Of a stretch of DNA of 64,000 nucleotides, positions 63,493 to 64,000 are shown piece by piece. Below the pieces are notes generated by a model. The model saw only the letters and a list, made by a program, of their open reading frames with translations, was not told where the DNA came from and ran no database searches. Both the position numbers and the translations under genes were made by a program. Each line of letters starts with the position of its first letter. Position 1 is the stretch's first letter. Source of the stretch: Paulownia fortunei (taxonomy: Eukaryota; Streptophyta; Magnoliopsida; Lamiales; Paulowniaceae); the NCBI GenBank assembly GCA_019321725.1, contig CM033111.1, positions 3,472,001 to 3,536,000 on the forward strand. Reading direction: 5' to 3'.

Positions 63493-63645
63493 CTAGAAAG
63501 TCCCTCCACCGCCACCTCCGCCACCACCACTTCCTGGATTTGTGCTGTGATGTTTCTGGCTTCCAGCTCTAGTGTCCCACATAATATCCATAGTGATGGA
63601 TGATGAATTAAGCTTTTGTTTAGAGTCACGGGAGCTTGTGATGGA
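63493..63645 (-). CDS. Possible last exon of a minus-strand gene extending past the window
   Basis: After a candidate acceptor (CACGATTAG ending at 63646) the minus strand reads SSRDSKQKLNSSSI, MDIMWDTRAGSQKHH, STNPGS, then eight glycines, TF and a stop (TAG, 63493-63495). The composition and GC content look coding, unlike the surroundings. An alternative is a tiny protein starting at the Met at 63591. No family was recognised and no upstream exon was found within the remaining ~350 bases. Confidence 0.3.
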   Translation of the reverse strand, partial: SITSSRDSKQKLNSSSITMDIMWDTRAGSQKHHSTNPGSGGGGGGGGGTF

Positions 63646-64000
63646 CTAATCGTGGGAATGTAATATTAAGTCATAGGTATATTTCCTTTTCTCCCTTTAT
63701 TATTATGTAAGGTTTAAGTGGTCATCAAAATATATATTTATATGTTGACCCAGGTCGAGGTTTGCTGTATCAAAGTGCAAGATTTTTCAGTTGCACAGGT
63801 TGTGAAAAAACCATGAATGTCTTTTGAATGTTAATCTCATCTGAGACTTTAATTTGTTGTTCTGTATTTTACGTAAATTATGATTGTATACTAAAAACAA
63901 TTATATGCTATTTTACAGCTAAATTGAGAAATGAATGAATTTAGGAATGAAATGAAGATGAAAAAATAATGGTGTTAGTATAATATTTTCTATTTTTGAT
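63646..64000. other. Window end, AT-rich, nothing recognised
   Basis: If the exon to the left is real, this would be its intron. No ORF with coding character. Confidence 0.4.

Noticed and set aside
1..64000. CRISPR array, bacterial operon or prophage-like system
   Set aside because: The window is plant nuclear DNA with introns; no regularly spaced repeats or prokaryotic gene organisation is present.

Overview
This is a plant nuclear genome window. It shows GT-AG introns, AT-rich intergenic DNA with long A/T runs and microsatellites, and plant-only families (CHUP1, CYC/TB1-class TCP, CLE peptide, TMO5-type bHLH). The protein set fits a eudicot. The wording of the CHUP1 and TCP proteins leans toward an asterid, but that is an inference.

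Layout. 1-2597 (+): 3' part of CHUP1 (chloroplast positioning), with an apparent one-base frameshift near position 75. 3603-6599 (-): seven-exon chloroplast ArsA/GET3-like P-loop ATPase, convergent with CHUP1. 6821-8196: a local duplication, then a ~1 kb element with long terminal inverted repeats. 8394-15708: a Copia retrotransposon bounded by the 5-bp duplication GTTTC, with gag and pol in + orientation and its right LTR reduced to about 30 bp. 16994-17470 (-): a 158-aa single-pass membrane protein. 19272-23860: a decayed CACTA (En/Spm) DNA transposon with TTC target duplication, TAGCGACGA-type subterminal repeats and remnants of two transposon genes. 26674-27002 (-): a CLE12-type signalling peptide gene whose signal peptide and CLE motif lie in different frames. 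30345-32165 (+): an intron-containing pseudogene of a CWC16/CCDC130 splicing factor. 41237-42481 (-): a CYC/TB1-class TCP transcription factor of BRC type. 45862-46179: a recent ~158-bp tandem duplication. 47873-48162: a SINE-like retroposon with a perfect 17-bp target duplication. 49750-51129 (+): an intronless secreted aspartic protease. 61016-62936 (+): a two-exon bHLH30/TMO5-type factor. 63493-63645 (-): a possible last exon of a gene running out of the window.

Gene order is the most informative large-scale feature. As I recall Arabidopsis numbering, CHUP1, an aspartyl protease and TMO5 are consecutive on chromosome 3 (At3g25690/25700/25710), while CLE12, TCP12 and bHLH30 are consecutive on chromosome 1 (At1g68795/68800/68810). 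Here both trios are interleaved in one region, as expected for the unduplicated ancestral block. CLE12, TCP12 and bHLH30 types are all developmental regulators (peptide signalling, bud outgrowth, vascular patterning). I see no evidence that they act as one system, and no operon-like or unprecedented system in the window. The best leads are the frame-broken CLE gene, the rearranged Copia element and the interleaved synteny.
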